Part shown: positions 23,110 to 31,104 of the stretch, in pieces
Layout: each line of letters opens with the position of its first letter
Numbering within the stretch: position 1 is the stretch's first letter
DNA from: Psychroflexus aurantiacus
GTDB taxonomy: Bacteria > Bacteroidota > Bacteroidia > Flavobacteriales > Flavobacteriaceae
Length of the DNA: 40,877 nt
Assembly: GCF_010820555.1 (NCBI RefSeq)
Contig: NZ_JAAIKD010000008.1
Location: 1 to 40,877 of the forward strand
Reading direction: 5' to 3'
Notes under the pieces: generated by a model
Seen by the model: only the letters and a program-made list of their open reading frames with translations
What the model was told of the DNA's origin: nothing
Database searches by the model: none
Program-made: the position numbers and the translations under genes

Positions 23110-23784
23110 ATGAGTATTGTTTTAGAAGCTAAACATATCAATAAATTTTTTAAGAAACCTGTAAAGTTTCATGTGTTGAAGGATATCAGTTTTCAAATTA
23201 AAAAAGGAGAGTTTGCGTCCATTATGGGAAAATCAGGTTGCGGAAAATCGACCTTACTTTATATTCTATCTACAATGGATACAGATTATGACGGTGAGCT
23301 TTATCTCAATAATGAACTTATTACTGGGCAAGATAGAACACATTTATCTCATTTGCGGAATAAGCACATAGGTTTTGTATTTCAGTTTCATTATTTGCTT
23401 TCAGAATTTTCGGTATTGGAAAACGTGATGCTTCCTGCAAAGAAACTAACGGAAAAAACAAATCAAGAGATTGAAAATGATGCCATGCAAAAATTGAAAA
23501 TTCTAAATATTGAGCATTTAGCTAAAAAAAGAGCGTCGCAAGTCTCTGGTGGAGAAAAACAACGTGTCGCCATTGCTCGAGCTTTAATCAATAATCCGTC
23601 AATTATTATGGGAGATGAACCAACAGGAAACCTTGACAGCTATAATGCCGAAAATGTCTTTAACATTTTTAAACAGTTAAGTGATGAGCAAGGCTTGTCA
23701 CTTTTGGTAGTGACTCACGACAAGGATTTCGCCAATAAAACGGATAGGATTATTCAAATGAGAGATGGTCGTATTATAGGTTGA
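23110..23784 (+). CDS. ABC transporter ATPase, MacB/LolD type
   Basis: 224 residues, a single nucleotide-binding domain. Walker [10 protein letters not shown] is at about residues 38-46, the Q loop is in [20 protein letters not shown], the signature [15 protein letters not shown] follows, then Walker [14 protein letters not shown] and the switch histidine VVTHD. It powers the permease encoded upstream. Last gene of the operon; an FNR box for the next gene begins 20 bp after its stop. Confidence 0.95.
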   Translation: MSIVLEAKHINKFFKKPVKFHVLKDISFQIKKGEFASIMGKSGCGKSTLLYILSTMDTDYDGELYLNNELITGQDRTHLSHLRNKHIGFVFQFHYLLSEFSVLENVMLPAKKLTEKTNQEIENDAMQKLKILNIEHLAKKRASQVSGGEKQRVAIARALINNPSIIMGDEPTGNLDSYNAENVFNIFKQLSDEQGLSLLVVTHDKDFANKTDRIIQMRDGRIIG

Positions 23785-23803
23785 AAAACTATTTTCTATA
23801 GAG

Positions 23804-23846
23804 TGATATTTATCATATTTATTCAACTATTTGCATGCTATTTTTA
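23804..23846 (+). promoter_or_regulatory. FNR-type box plus -7 element, promoter of 23863
   Basis: The box TGATATTTATCA is at 23804-23815 and TATTTTTA at 23839-23846, same spacing. The transcript start would be about 12 nt before the start codon. Confidence 0.82.
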
Positions 23847-23862
23847 ATAAAATATTTTAATT

Positions 23863-24075
23863 ATGAAAAAAAATATGGGAAAGGCAGATAAGACTATTCG
23901 ATTTTTAGTCGCTGCAGTAATCGTTATCTTATTCGCAACGAAAGTCATTTCTGGAACTTTAGGTGTCGTCCTGTTAATTCTTGCAGGAGTATTTCTACTC
24001 ACAAGTTTTATTAGTTTTTGTCCTTTATATGCGCCATTTGGTATAAGCACATGTTCTTTAAAAGATAAGCATTAG
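23863..24075 (+). CDS. DUF2892 small membrane protein
   Basis: 70 residues. It matches the DUF2892 (YgaP-like inner membrane) pattern: MGKADKTIRFLVAAVIVILF, then a second helix GVVLLILAGVFLLTSFISFC, and the family ending CPLYAPFGISTC with two conserved cysteines. In other bacteria this domain is fused to or encoded by rhodanese genes and thought to help redox or sulfur handling; that is not shown here. It has its own FNR-type promoter and may once have been followed by a functional dnaJ-type gene. Confidence 0.9.
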   Translation: MKKNMGKADKTIRFLVAAVIVILFATKVISGTLGVVLLILAGVFLLTSFISFCPLYAPFGISTCSLKDKH

Positions 24076-24205
24076 GGTCTGATATCAATTGACTATTTTT
24101 TTACTTGTAAGAGTAATTGTTTTTGGAGGAAAGTGAACAATTAGGTTAAAAAATCATAAGAATTCTGTTTTTGTAAACTTTGGTAGAAATTTTAAAAACA
24201 TCTAA

Positions 24206-24817
24206 ATGGCATATATCGATTATTATAAAGTACTCGGCATTTCAAAGACTGCCACTGAAAGCGATATCAAAAAAGCCTATCGGAAACTGGCACGTAAATA
24301 GCATCCGGATCTAAATCCAAATAATAAAGATGCAGAGCTAAAATTCAAGCAGATTAATGAAGCCAACGAAGTATTAAGCAATGCTTTTGTGTTTAAAGGA
24401 CCAATCTATAATTATTCACAAGATTTTCCGTTTATATGGGATCAATTCAATCTGCCAATTCGCTATGGCTCTGATATGGACCTTGCAAAATCCTTTGTTA
24501 TAACCATTGCTTCAGAAACACTTTCAGATTATACTAGAGCATCCAAAGCAGAATGGGAGGCAGTCGTGAAGAAATATTATATTGAAGATGCTGAAGTTGA
24601 GCCTACACTTGCCATTAGGCTTACCGATAATTGAGTTGAGTACAATTTACGATATATTGTAGATTACAAAAAAAGACGAATGACGAGACATATTCTTCAC
24701 GATAAAATTTGTAAAGCTTTTGAACAAACCAACGAAAAAGTAGTATGGGCATCTACAACTCTGGAACTCATTAAAATCCCTGAGTTAAAAGTAACTTCAG
24801 AGGAGGCCAAAAAATAA
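24206..24817 (+). pseudogene. Chimeric pseudogene: DnaJ J-domain joined to the C-terminal part of an MscS-type channel
   Basis: From ATG 24206 the frame encodes a J domain ([26 protein letters not shown]-stop-HPDLNPNNKD), with TAG at 24299-24301 just before the HPD motif where Y or F is expected. After NEANEVLS (about 24379) the same frame switches to a mechanosensitive-channel-like C-terminal domain (VFKGPIYNYSQDFPFIWD, IRYGSDMDLAKS). It meets TGA at 24632-24634 where Trp is likely, and continues VEYNLRYIVDYKKRRMTRHI to TAA at 24815. A deletion evidently fused two genes, and point mutations then added two stops. The 24076-24205 spacer shows no box and no gene. Confidence 0.85.
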
Positions 24818-24831
24818 TAATCATTAGAAAT

Positions 24832-25464
24832 TTAGTCACCATCAATAAGCTGATGTTCTTCTAAAGATTTGATAATAGCTTTCACATAATTGGTTACTGT
24901 AGTGTTGACTTCACTTGGGTCGACAATATCATAAGAAGCAATCCAAACTAAAGATTTATCATTATTTTCTTTTAGGTTGAACATGGATGCTTCAATATGA
25001 TAAACCTTATACTTAGAATAGTAACCCTCAAGGTGGTAAATATTTTGATACCTGTAGTAATAAGGTCCAAACTGTCGCCAGTTATAATAAACTCTAAAGT
25101 TGTCGCCACTATAATTTACTTTCTCATCAACACCTTTTACAGCAGAGATTAATACGGTATCAAAACCCTCATTGGAAAGTCTTTTTATTTCGTTTTCAAT
25201 CTCTTCTTCAGTTTGTTTAGAATTTGTAAATGTTGGTTTAAATACAGCGTAGCTTTCAACAGCTTCAACGCCTCTATTGGTAAACTCTTTTTTTAGTTGC
25301 TCTTCAAATAGTCGTCTTCCGGAAATGTTATCGGTAAGACCAATTAGTAATACTTTTTTTGGCTTATATTCTTTATGAGCTTCACTAACCCAACTGTCAG
25401 TAACTCTAGCAGAAGAACAACTTCCTAATAATAGTACAGCGATAATGTAAATAGATACTTTCAT
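24832..25464 (-). CDS. Putative lipoprotein, paralogue of 1616-2272
   Basis: 210 residues. The N-terminus MKVSIYIIAVLLLGSCSS has lipobox LGSC with Cys16, so it is likely anchored in a membrane. The mature part has KKVLLIGLTDNISGRRLFEE, an FDTVLISAVKGVDEKVNYSG strand and a tyrosine-rich middle (GPYYYRYQ). The ending TNYVKAIIKSLEEH matches the protein at 1616-2272. The family may be DUF4136-like; this is uncertain. It shares one promoter box with the divergent P1B ATPase gene, which suggests joint control. Confidence 0.85.
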   Translation of the reverse strand: MKVSIYIIAVLLLGSCSSARVTDSWVSEAHKEYKPKKVLLIGLTDNISGRRLFEEQLKKEFTNRGVEAVESYAVFKPTFTNSKQTEEEIENEIKRLSNEGFDTVLISAVKGVDEKVNYSGDNFRVYYNWRQFGPYYYRYQNIYHLEGYYSKYKVYHIEASMFNLKENNDKSLVWIASYDIVDPSEVNTTVTNYVKAIIKSLEEHQLIDGD

Positions 25465-25485
25465 GATTTTTAATGTTTTATCACA

Positions 25486-25558
25486 TAAAATTATTTGATT
25501 AGCAATTCTATTACAATGATAATTATCAGTTCAATTCTTTTTAGTATTGTTAATTTTG
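25486..25558. promoter_or_regulatory. Single FNR-type box serving two divergent promoters
   Basis: One palindromic box, TGATAATTATCA at 25517-25528, lies exactly 53 bp from the start codons of both divergent genes. Leftward, TAATTTTA is at 25493-25486 (minus strand, 23-bp spacer). Rightward, TAATTTTG is at 25551-25558 (22-bp spacer). Both fit class II activation from the same site. Confidence 0.85.
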
Positions 25559-25580
25559 AAAGAAGAACACACGACTGTAA

Positions 25581-27545
25581 ATGGTAAAAAAGGAACAAGC
25601 AACACACGTACATCAAATTTTAGGTAAACGAACAGAACTTTATTTTTCCATTTTATGTGGAGTGCTTTTGCTCATAGGGTTTTTATCAGCAAAACTGTTT
25701 GATACAGCAGGTTGGATTCCTCTAACCAGTTACATCATGTCCTATTGTTTTGGAGGCTTCTTTATCACCATAGAAGCATCTAAAAAAATCCCAAAAGGGG
25801 AATTTGATATCGACTTTTTAATGATTGCAGCAGCAGCTGGTGCAGCCTATATTGGTAGTTGGGCAGAAGGTGCGTTACTATTGTTTCTGTTTAGTCTTGG
25901 GCGTGCTTTAGAGCATTATGCCATGAATAAAGCCAAAAAATCAATTAAAGCATTGGGCAATCTTTCACCAAAAACGGCTCTTGTCAAGAGAAACGGAAAT
26001 TTGGAAGCCATACCAATTGAAGATCTAAAAATAAACGACATTATAGTTGTAAAATCAAATACAAAAATAGCAGCAGATGGTGTTATTGTTAGTGGTATCA
26101 GTAGCGTCAATCAGGCGCCAATTACAGGTGAAAGTATTCCAATAGATAAAACCTATATTCAAAGTACAGACAATTTACCAGACATTGAACACATCGATAA
26201 AATCCATGTTGTGTTTGCAGGTACTATTAATGGAGATAACAGTCTAGAAGTGCAAGTACTTAAGCTAAGCGAAGATTCTACGGTTTCGCGTTTAATTAAA
26301 ATGGTAAGCGAAGTGGAAGCTCAAAAATCACCAACTCAACGTCTTACCAAAAAGTTTGAAAAATGGTACGTACCCATAGTAATCATCGTAGTATTTTTAC
26401 TGTGTTTTGCATTTCTAATAGTAGATGAAAGTTTTGAAGCCAGTATATACAGAGCTATAACTGTATTGGTAGCAGCCAGTCCTTGTGCATTGGCAATATC
26501 AACACCAAGTGCTGTTTTGAGTGGGATTGCAAGAGCTGCTCAAAAAGGAGTTCTTATTAAAGGAGGGAAAGCCTTAGAGGATTTGGGTGAAATCACAACC
26601 ATAGCATTTGATAAAACAGGCACGTTGACTGAAGGGAAACCAAAACTTACAAACCTCATTTCGTTACGATATTTCGATGAGGAAGCGTTGGCTAAGTTAG
26701 TTTCGGAAGTTGAAAGTTTAAGTAATCATCCATTAGCCAAAGCGATAGCCAACGATTTAAAGATAAAGTACAGTATTAAATTTCAGAATAAAGCTTCAAA
26801 CATTAGTGCTTTACAAGGGAAAGGTATTCAAGCAGATTATGATGGTGGTAAAGTATGTATTGGCAATGTAAAATTGATGGAAGATTCTGGTATCGAAGTA
26901 GATGAAATCATTCATTCTAAAATGGATCGACTTCTGCAAGATGGACATACGGTAATGTTGGTAGCTTTTAAAAATGAAATTATTGGATTGATTAGCGTTA
27001 TGGATGTTCCTCGAAAAACTGCTGCTTCGACACTAGAGCGATTAAAACAAATTGGCATTAAGCACATGATTATGCTCACAGGTGACCATCAAAACGTAGG
27101 AAATGCCATTGCAAAGCAAATAGGATTGAAAGAGGCCAAGGGGAACTTACTGCCTGAGGATAAAGTTATAGCAATAAAAGAACTCATTAAGCGTGATAAG
27201 AAAATTGCTATGGTTGGTGATGGTGTTAACGATGCACCTGCTATGGCCTTAAGTACTGTGAGTGTGGCCATGGGAGCTGCAGGTAGCGATGTCGCTTTAG
27301 AAACAGCCGATGTTGCTTTAATGTCTGATAAAATAGAAAATCTAACATTTGTTATCGGTCTAAGTAGAAACTCTAAACGCATTATTAAACAGAATATTTT
27401 TATCAGTCTTGGTGTCGTGGTGCTATTGGTTCCTGTGACTATTTTAGGGTTAACAAATATTGGAATAGCAGTAGCATTTCACGAAGGTTCAACCATTGTT
27501 GTAGTTCTAAATGCACTTCGGTTGCTTCGATTTAAGATGAATTGA
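25581..27545 (+). CDS. P1B-4-type metal-transporting ATPase (Fe2+/Co2+/Zn2+ exporter)
   Basis: 654 residues. It pumps divalent metal out of the cytosol using ATP. No N-terminal heavy-metal domain is present, and there are six hydrophobic helices. The membrane motif is SPC (Ser300-Pro-Cys302, in AASPCALAIS), and the last helix carries HEGST (AFHEGSTIVVVLNALRLL). SPC plus HEGxT marks subgroup P1B-4, known from CoaT, CtpD and PfeT. Phosphorylated Asp344 is in DKTGTLTEGKP. The actuator has TGES, the N domain SNHPLAKAIA, the hinge MVGDGVNDAPAMALS. Its FNR-type promoter suggests a role when ferrous iron becomes abundant at low oxygen; metal choice is inference. Confidence 0.93.
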   Translation: MVKKEQATHVHQILGKRTELYFSILCGVLLLIGFLSAKLFDTAGWIPLTSYIMSYCFGGFFITIEASKKIPKGEFDIDFLMIAAAAGAAYIGSWAEGALLLFLFSLGRALEHYAMNKAKKSIKALGNLSPKTALVKRNGNLEAIPIEDLKINDIIVVKSNTKIAADGVIVSGISSVNQAPITGESIPIDKTYIQSTDNLPDIEHIDKIHVVFAGTINGDNSLEVQVLKLSEDSTVSRLIKMVSEVEAQKSPTQRLTKKFEKWYVPIVIIVVFLLCFAFLIVDESFEASIYRAITVLVAASPCALAISTPSAVLSGIARAAQKGVLIKGGKALEDLGEITTIAFDKTGTLTEGKPKLTNLISLRYFDEEALAKLVSEVESLSNHPLAKAIANDLKIKYSIKFQNKASNISALQGKGIQADYDGGKVCIGNVKLMEDSGIEVDEIIHSKMDRLLQDGHTVMLVAFKNEIIGLISVMDVPRKTAASTLERLKQIGIKHMIMLTGDHQNVGNAIAKQIGLKEAKGNLLPEDKVIAIKELIKRDKKIAMVGDGVNDAPAMALSTVSVAMGAAGSDVALETADVALMSDKIENLTFVIGLSRNSKRIIKQNIFISLGVVVLLVPVTILGLTNIGIAVAFHEGSTIVVVLNALRLLRFKMN

Positions 27546-27629
27546 TTTCAGTTTTTCAAATAACAGAAGTGTAAATATTTAGCTGATATTTTAGAAAGTA
27601 AGTTGCTGTGTGACAGCATAGAAACCTAA

Positions 27630-28115
27630 ACATTTAGGGAAGAGCGGTTTATAGATTATAAAATTTACAATGTGAATGATCAGCTCGTAAGTGTGTTGTT
27701 TTACAAAGAGAATTTTTATAGTGGAGCGATGCATCCTAGCTATTCTTTTGACTGTTTTAATTTCGATTTAAACAGAGGTGTTTTTATGACTTATGAAGAC
27801 TTCTTTAATCAAGGGTCAGAAGAATTGGTAAGCATTATAAACGAAAGTATAAATACCAAAATTGGCAAAGGCGATATGTATTATGAGTGTTGGGAGGTAT
27901 CTTCAGACGATTTTTTTACCAGTAAAAACAACTTTGTTCTCAATGACACCTATGTCGAATTCTATTTTGATGATTGCGTGATTTGTCCATCGTACACAGG
28001 CACCTATTCTATCAAACTTCCTTTAACAGATTTGTTATCTGTTTTAAAAAAAATACGATTTAAATCCGTTAGTTTTTTGATTAAAATTAAGATGAATTAT
28101 GAAGACAAAAACTGA
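27630..28115 (+). pseudogene. N-terminally truncated DUF3298 gene
   Basis: A frame open from just after a stop at 27627 contains YKIYNVNDQLVSVLFYKENF, GAMHPSYSFDCFNFDL, and later YVEFYFDDCVICPSYTGTYS and IKLPLTDLLSVLKKI. This resembles the C-terminal DUF3298 domain of exported RsiV-like proteins, whose N-terminal signal peptide and first domain are missing here. There is no upstream ATG; a GTG at 27672 is the only internal start. It is therefore a remnant or a very short variant. The 27546-27629 gap holds nothing recognisable. Confidence 0.65.
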
Positions 28116-28123
28116 AACCATAT

Positions 28124-28405
28124 TTAAAAATAATTCAAAAAGACCAATATCATAGGTTGTATTATAACTATCCAACAAATAAGTTCCTTTGGAAAAGAAT
28201 CAAACGTAATATTAACAGCTTCGTTAGTTCCAATCCAATTAAGTTCTTGTATTTTCAAACCAATGTCATATCGTTTACAAACCGAGTTAAGGGTTGTTAT
28301 AATTAATGACTTTGTCTTGGTTTGCCAAAGCGTTTTTTTATCGACTACAGTTTTTATGAATATCTTATAATCCTCGATGTGTTCTTCTAAATGTTCAATT
28401 TTCAT
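28124..28405 (-). pseudogene. C-terminally truncated hypothetical gene
   Basis: From ATG 28405: a charged N-terminus (MKIEHLEEHIEDYKIFI), then TLWQTKTKSLIITTLNSVC, and KIQELNWIGTNEAVNITFDS. From about residue 72 the sequence changes abruptly to a hydrophobic tail (ICWIVIIQPMILVFLNYF) with no charged residue. Flavobacterial proteins of this kind, as I remember them, continue for another 80 or so soluble residues, so truncation near 28190 is likely. It faces the DUF3298 remnant end to end, 8 bp apart, which suggests one deletion between them. Function unknown. Confidence 0.5.
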
Positions 28406-28423
28406 TTTAAAAAGGTCTGAACT

Positions 28424-29416
28424 TTAATCATTCTTGTTTTTAGCTTCTTTTTTCTCTTGTCGTTCTAATTTTCTAAAATAACCTCTTGTCAAAAAATTAT
28501 GCTTCAAGGCTTCCATATTCTGATTGAATTTATCCGTACCCTCATTGATATTTTTTAGGGTTGATTTTAAGCTATTAATCAAAGACGTATCCTTTACAAT
28601 ATAATTATAAGCGCCTTCGCTAGAATTAAAGTCATCTACAATTACATTAAAATTGCCTAATAAAGTCTCAATTTCTGCACTTGATGTTTCAAGATTAGTG
28701 ACGATTGTTTTTAGTTTGCCTGCTGAAATAGAATCATTTAATAGCATACCTAAAACTGTATTCTCATCTGTTTTTATTGAAGACAGAATACTGTTTAATT
28801 CAGCAATAGTATAAGAAGCACCTCGACTTGCCGATTTTAGATTGCTGATGGATTGCTTTAAATCCTGCGCCATAATCGTGTCATTCAATAAAACGCCAAT
28901 GGTGCCTTTACCTTGTGTAATACTGTTAGTTATTTTAAGTAAATCTGAAGTCAGTATGGCAGTATTTTCAGAGCTTGTATTTAGGGTGTTCAATATATCA
29001 TCAGTCCCAATTTTACTGTAAGATGCTATAATGTCTTTATTCTCTATAGATTTAGAAACACTTTTTCCTGGAACAATGTTTACAATCATGTTACCAACCA
29101 ATCCATCAGATCCAATTGTGGCTATCGCATTTTTTTTAATATTTGAAATAATCTTTTCTTCGATAACCATGTCTACTTTTATTGTAGAATCGTTTATTAT
29201 TTCAATGTTTTTAACCGTACCAATGTCAATACCAGAATATCGTACATTATTACCTTTCTGTAATCCATTGACATTTTGAAAATAGGAACTTATAGTGAAA
29301 GTTTTTTTGAACATGTCTTCACGTTGTCCAATAAGGTAAACAGCTGCTATAAAGAAGATTGTACCTATAAGGACAAAAATGCCTAATCGTAGTTTTTGAG
29401 AGTTGGTGTTTTTCAT
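28424..29416 (-). CDS. mlaD: MlaD-family lipid-transport protein (MCE domain)
   Basis: 330 residues. One N-terminal membrane helix (LGIFVLIGTIFFIAAVYLIG) is followed by an MCE domain (residues 40-115) with VNGLQKGNNVRYSGIDIGTV and a GLVGNMIVNIVPG end. A long helical C-terminal part (residues 120-310) contains repeats of the type KGTIGVLLNDTIMAQDLKQS and NTVLGMLLNDSISAGKLKT. It sits in the inner membrane and reaches into the periplasm, moving phospholipids with MlaE and MlaF, whose genes precede it. The gap to mlaF is 5 bp. Third gene of the mlaEFD operon. Confidence 0.92.
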   Translation of the reverse strand: MKNTNSQKLRLGIFVLIGTIFFIAAVYLIGQREDMFKKTFTISSYFQNVNGLQKGNNVRYSGIDIGTVKNIEIINDSTIKVDMVIEEKIISNIKKNAIATIGSDGLVGNMIVNIVPGKSVSKSIENKDIIASYSKIGTDDILNTLNTSSENTAILTSDLLKITNSITQGKGTIGVLLNDTIMAQDLKQSISNLKSASRGASYTIAELNSILSSIKTDENTVLGMLLNDSISAGKLKTIVTNLETSSAEIETLLGNFNVIVDDFNSSEGAYNYIVKDTSLINSLKSTLKNINEGTDKFNQNMEALKHNFLTRGYFRKLERQEKKEAKNKND

Positions 29417-29421
29417 TTTTA

Positions 29422-30183
29422 TTAGTTTTTAAAAAAGGCTCTAATCTTTGGGTCTTTAGAAGCTGATAATGTTGCAAATGAACCAACAGCATAATCGATA
29501 CCATCAATGAGCAATAACATTCTATCTGAAATGACACGCGCACAATCCATATCATGTGTAATAATGAGGGATGATGTGTTATATTTTTTCTGAATGTCTT
29601 GCATAAGTATGATGATTTCCTTTGCTGTAATTGGGTCTAATCCACTTGTAGGTTCATCATAGAGGATAATCTTTGGTTGTAGAATGAGCGTTCTAGCCAA
29701 AGCCACACGACGTTTCATTCCACCAGATAATTCTGAAGGCATTAAATCTATAGCGTGAGCCAAACCAACGCTGGTTAAAGCTTCCAATACAAGTGCTTCC
29801 GTATCAGCGTTTTTAGAAAATTTTTTAGAGTGGCGCCTTAAAGGGAATTCTAAATTTTCGCGAACCGTCATTGAATCGTACAAGGCGCTACCTTGAAACA
29901 GGAATCCGATATCTGCTCTCAAAATATCTAAAGCTTCTTGTGTTAATTTGGTAATGTCATTTTTCATAACGGTAATCGAACCACTATCGGCTTCCATTAA
30001 GCCTACCAAACATTTTATCATTACAGATTTTCCTGAACCGGATTTTCCTATAATAACTAAATTTTCACCTTGATATAATGACATGTTAAATCCTTTGAGC
30101 ACATGGTTATCACCAAAGCTTTTGTGCAAATCCTTAATTTGAAGCACTATTTCTGAATGTGATATGTTTTGTTTGTCATTCAT
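29422..30183 (-). CDS. mlaF: MlaF-type ABC ATPase
   Basis: 253 residues. Walker A is GKSGSGKSVMIKCL at about residues 45-58. The signature is LSGGMKRRVALARTL (M after GG, as in MlaF), Walker B is IILYDEPTSGLDP, and the switch region IITHDMDCARVISDRM. It drives lipid transport through MlaE. Its start overlaps the end of mlaE by 4 bp and its stop lies 5 bp before mlaD, so all three are one transcript. Confidence 0.93.
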   Translation of the reverse strand: MNDKQNISHSEIVLQIKDLHKSFGDNHVLKGFNMSLYQGENLVIIGKSGSGKSVMIKCLVGLMEADSGSITVMKNDITKLTQEALDILRADIGFLFQGSALYDSMTVRENLEFPLRRHSKKFSKNADTEALVLEALTSVGLAHAIDLMPSELSGGMKRRVALARTLILQPKIILYDEPTSGLDPITAKEIIILMQDIQKKYNTSSLIITHDMDCARVISDRMLLLIDGIDYAVGSFATLSASKDPKIRAFFKN

Positions 30184-30962
30184 AAATCATAAAAAATATC
30201 CGTTACAAAAACAGCAATAAAGTCGATGATAAATAACAATAATGAGCTTACCACTACAGCAGAATTGGCAGCTTTACCAACACCCTCAGTACCTTTAGCA
30301 CAGTAATAGCCTTTATAACAGCCTACTATGCCGATGGCCAATCCAAAAAAGGAAGATTTGATGATGGCTGGAATGATATCACCAAATTCAATGGAATCAA
30401 AAACCTGATTAAAATAAAGTGTAAATGACACGTTCCCTTTTAGATTTTCAACTAAAAAAGAACCAAAGAGTGCAATGGCATCACCAATAATTACCAATAG
30501 TGGTAACATTAATGTTACTGCCAATACACGAGTAACTACAAGGTATTTAAAAGGATTTGTGCCAGAAACTTCCATGGCATCAATTTGTTCAGTTACCCGC
30601 ATCGAACCCAATTCGGCACCAATGCCAGAGCCAATCCTACCAGCGCAGACCAAAGCAGTAATAATTGGCCCAATTTCTCTAACTATAGAAATACTAACCA
30701 TGGATGGCATCCAAGATACCGCACCAAATTCCATCAATGTGGGACGTGTTTGCAAATCCAATACCAAACCTATTATGAAACAAGTTATACCAACTAATAA
30801 TAAGGAACGATTGCCCATATTATAGCATTGGCCCAGCAATTCTTTTATTTCAAAAGGACGCTTAAATACTTCCCTGAAAAAGCGACCTGTAAAATACGAC
30901 AAGTCGCCTAGTTCAATTAAGAACGCCTTTAATCGGTCTTTAATTTTCGAAATACCTGACAT
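30180..30962 (-). CDS. mlaE: MlaE-type ABC permease
   Basis: 260 residues, an integral membrane protein of the MlaE/YrbE family. About five hydrophobic segments; the conserved core is VREIGPIITALVCAGRIGSG plus GAELGSMRVTEQIDAMEVSG, and LEVSGTNPFKYLVVTR-like sequence follows. It forms the membrane part of the phospholipid transporter that maintains outer-membrane lipid asymmetry. First gene of the operon. The FNR-type box lies 52 bp upstream, so lipid traffic appears to be under the same control as the stress genes. Confidence 0.93.
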   Translation of the reverse strand: MSGISKIKDRLKAFLIELGDLSYFTGRFFREVFKRPFEIKELLGQCYNMGNRSLLLVGITCFIIGLVLDLQTRPTLMEFGAVSWMPSMVSISIVREIGPIITALVCAGRIGSGIGAELGSMRVTEQIDAMEVSGTNPFKYLVVTRVLAVTLMLPLLVIIGDAIALFGSFLVENLKGNVSFTLYFNQVFDSIEFGDIIPAIIKSSFFGLAIGIVGCYKGYYCAKGTEGVGKAANSAVVVSSLLLFIIDFIAVFVTDIFYDL

Positions 30963-30982
30963 ACTTTATTTTATAGTATAAC

Positions 30983-31079
30983 CAAATGTATTGGAATGAT
31001 AAGTTTTATAAAATGATATAAATCATATCAACAGACTGATATAAATCATTTTATAGGAAACTTTTTCAAACTAATTTTA
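30983..31079. promoter_or_regulatory. Paired FNR-type boxes for divergent mlaEFD and patatin promoters
   Basis: Two copies of TGATATAAATCA, at 31014-31025 and 31037-31048, have starts 23 bp apart. The left one serves mlaE: TACATTTG, a perfect -7 match, at 30990-30983 on the minus strand. The right one serves the patatin gene: TAATTTTA at 31072-31079. Each has the standard 23-bp spacer. Confidence 0.88.
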
Positions 31080-31104
31080 AACATCATATAATACATCTTA
31101 AATA

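Noticed and set aside
24079-24086. TGATATCA downstream of the DUF2892 gene
   Set aside because: The half-sites are adjacent, without the 4-bp spacer, and there is no -7 element at the right place.
28141-28152. AGACCAATATCA, near-match to the regulatory box
   Set aside because: It lies at the end of a truncated gene, faces no gene start, and one half-site is imperfect.
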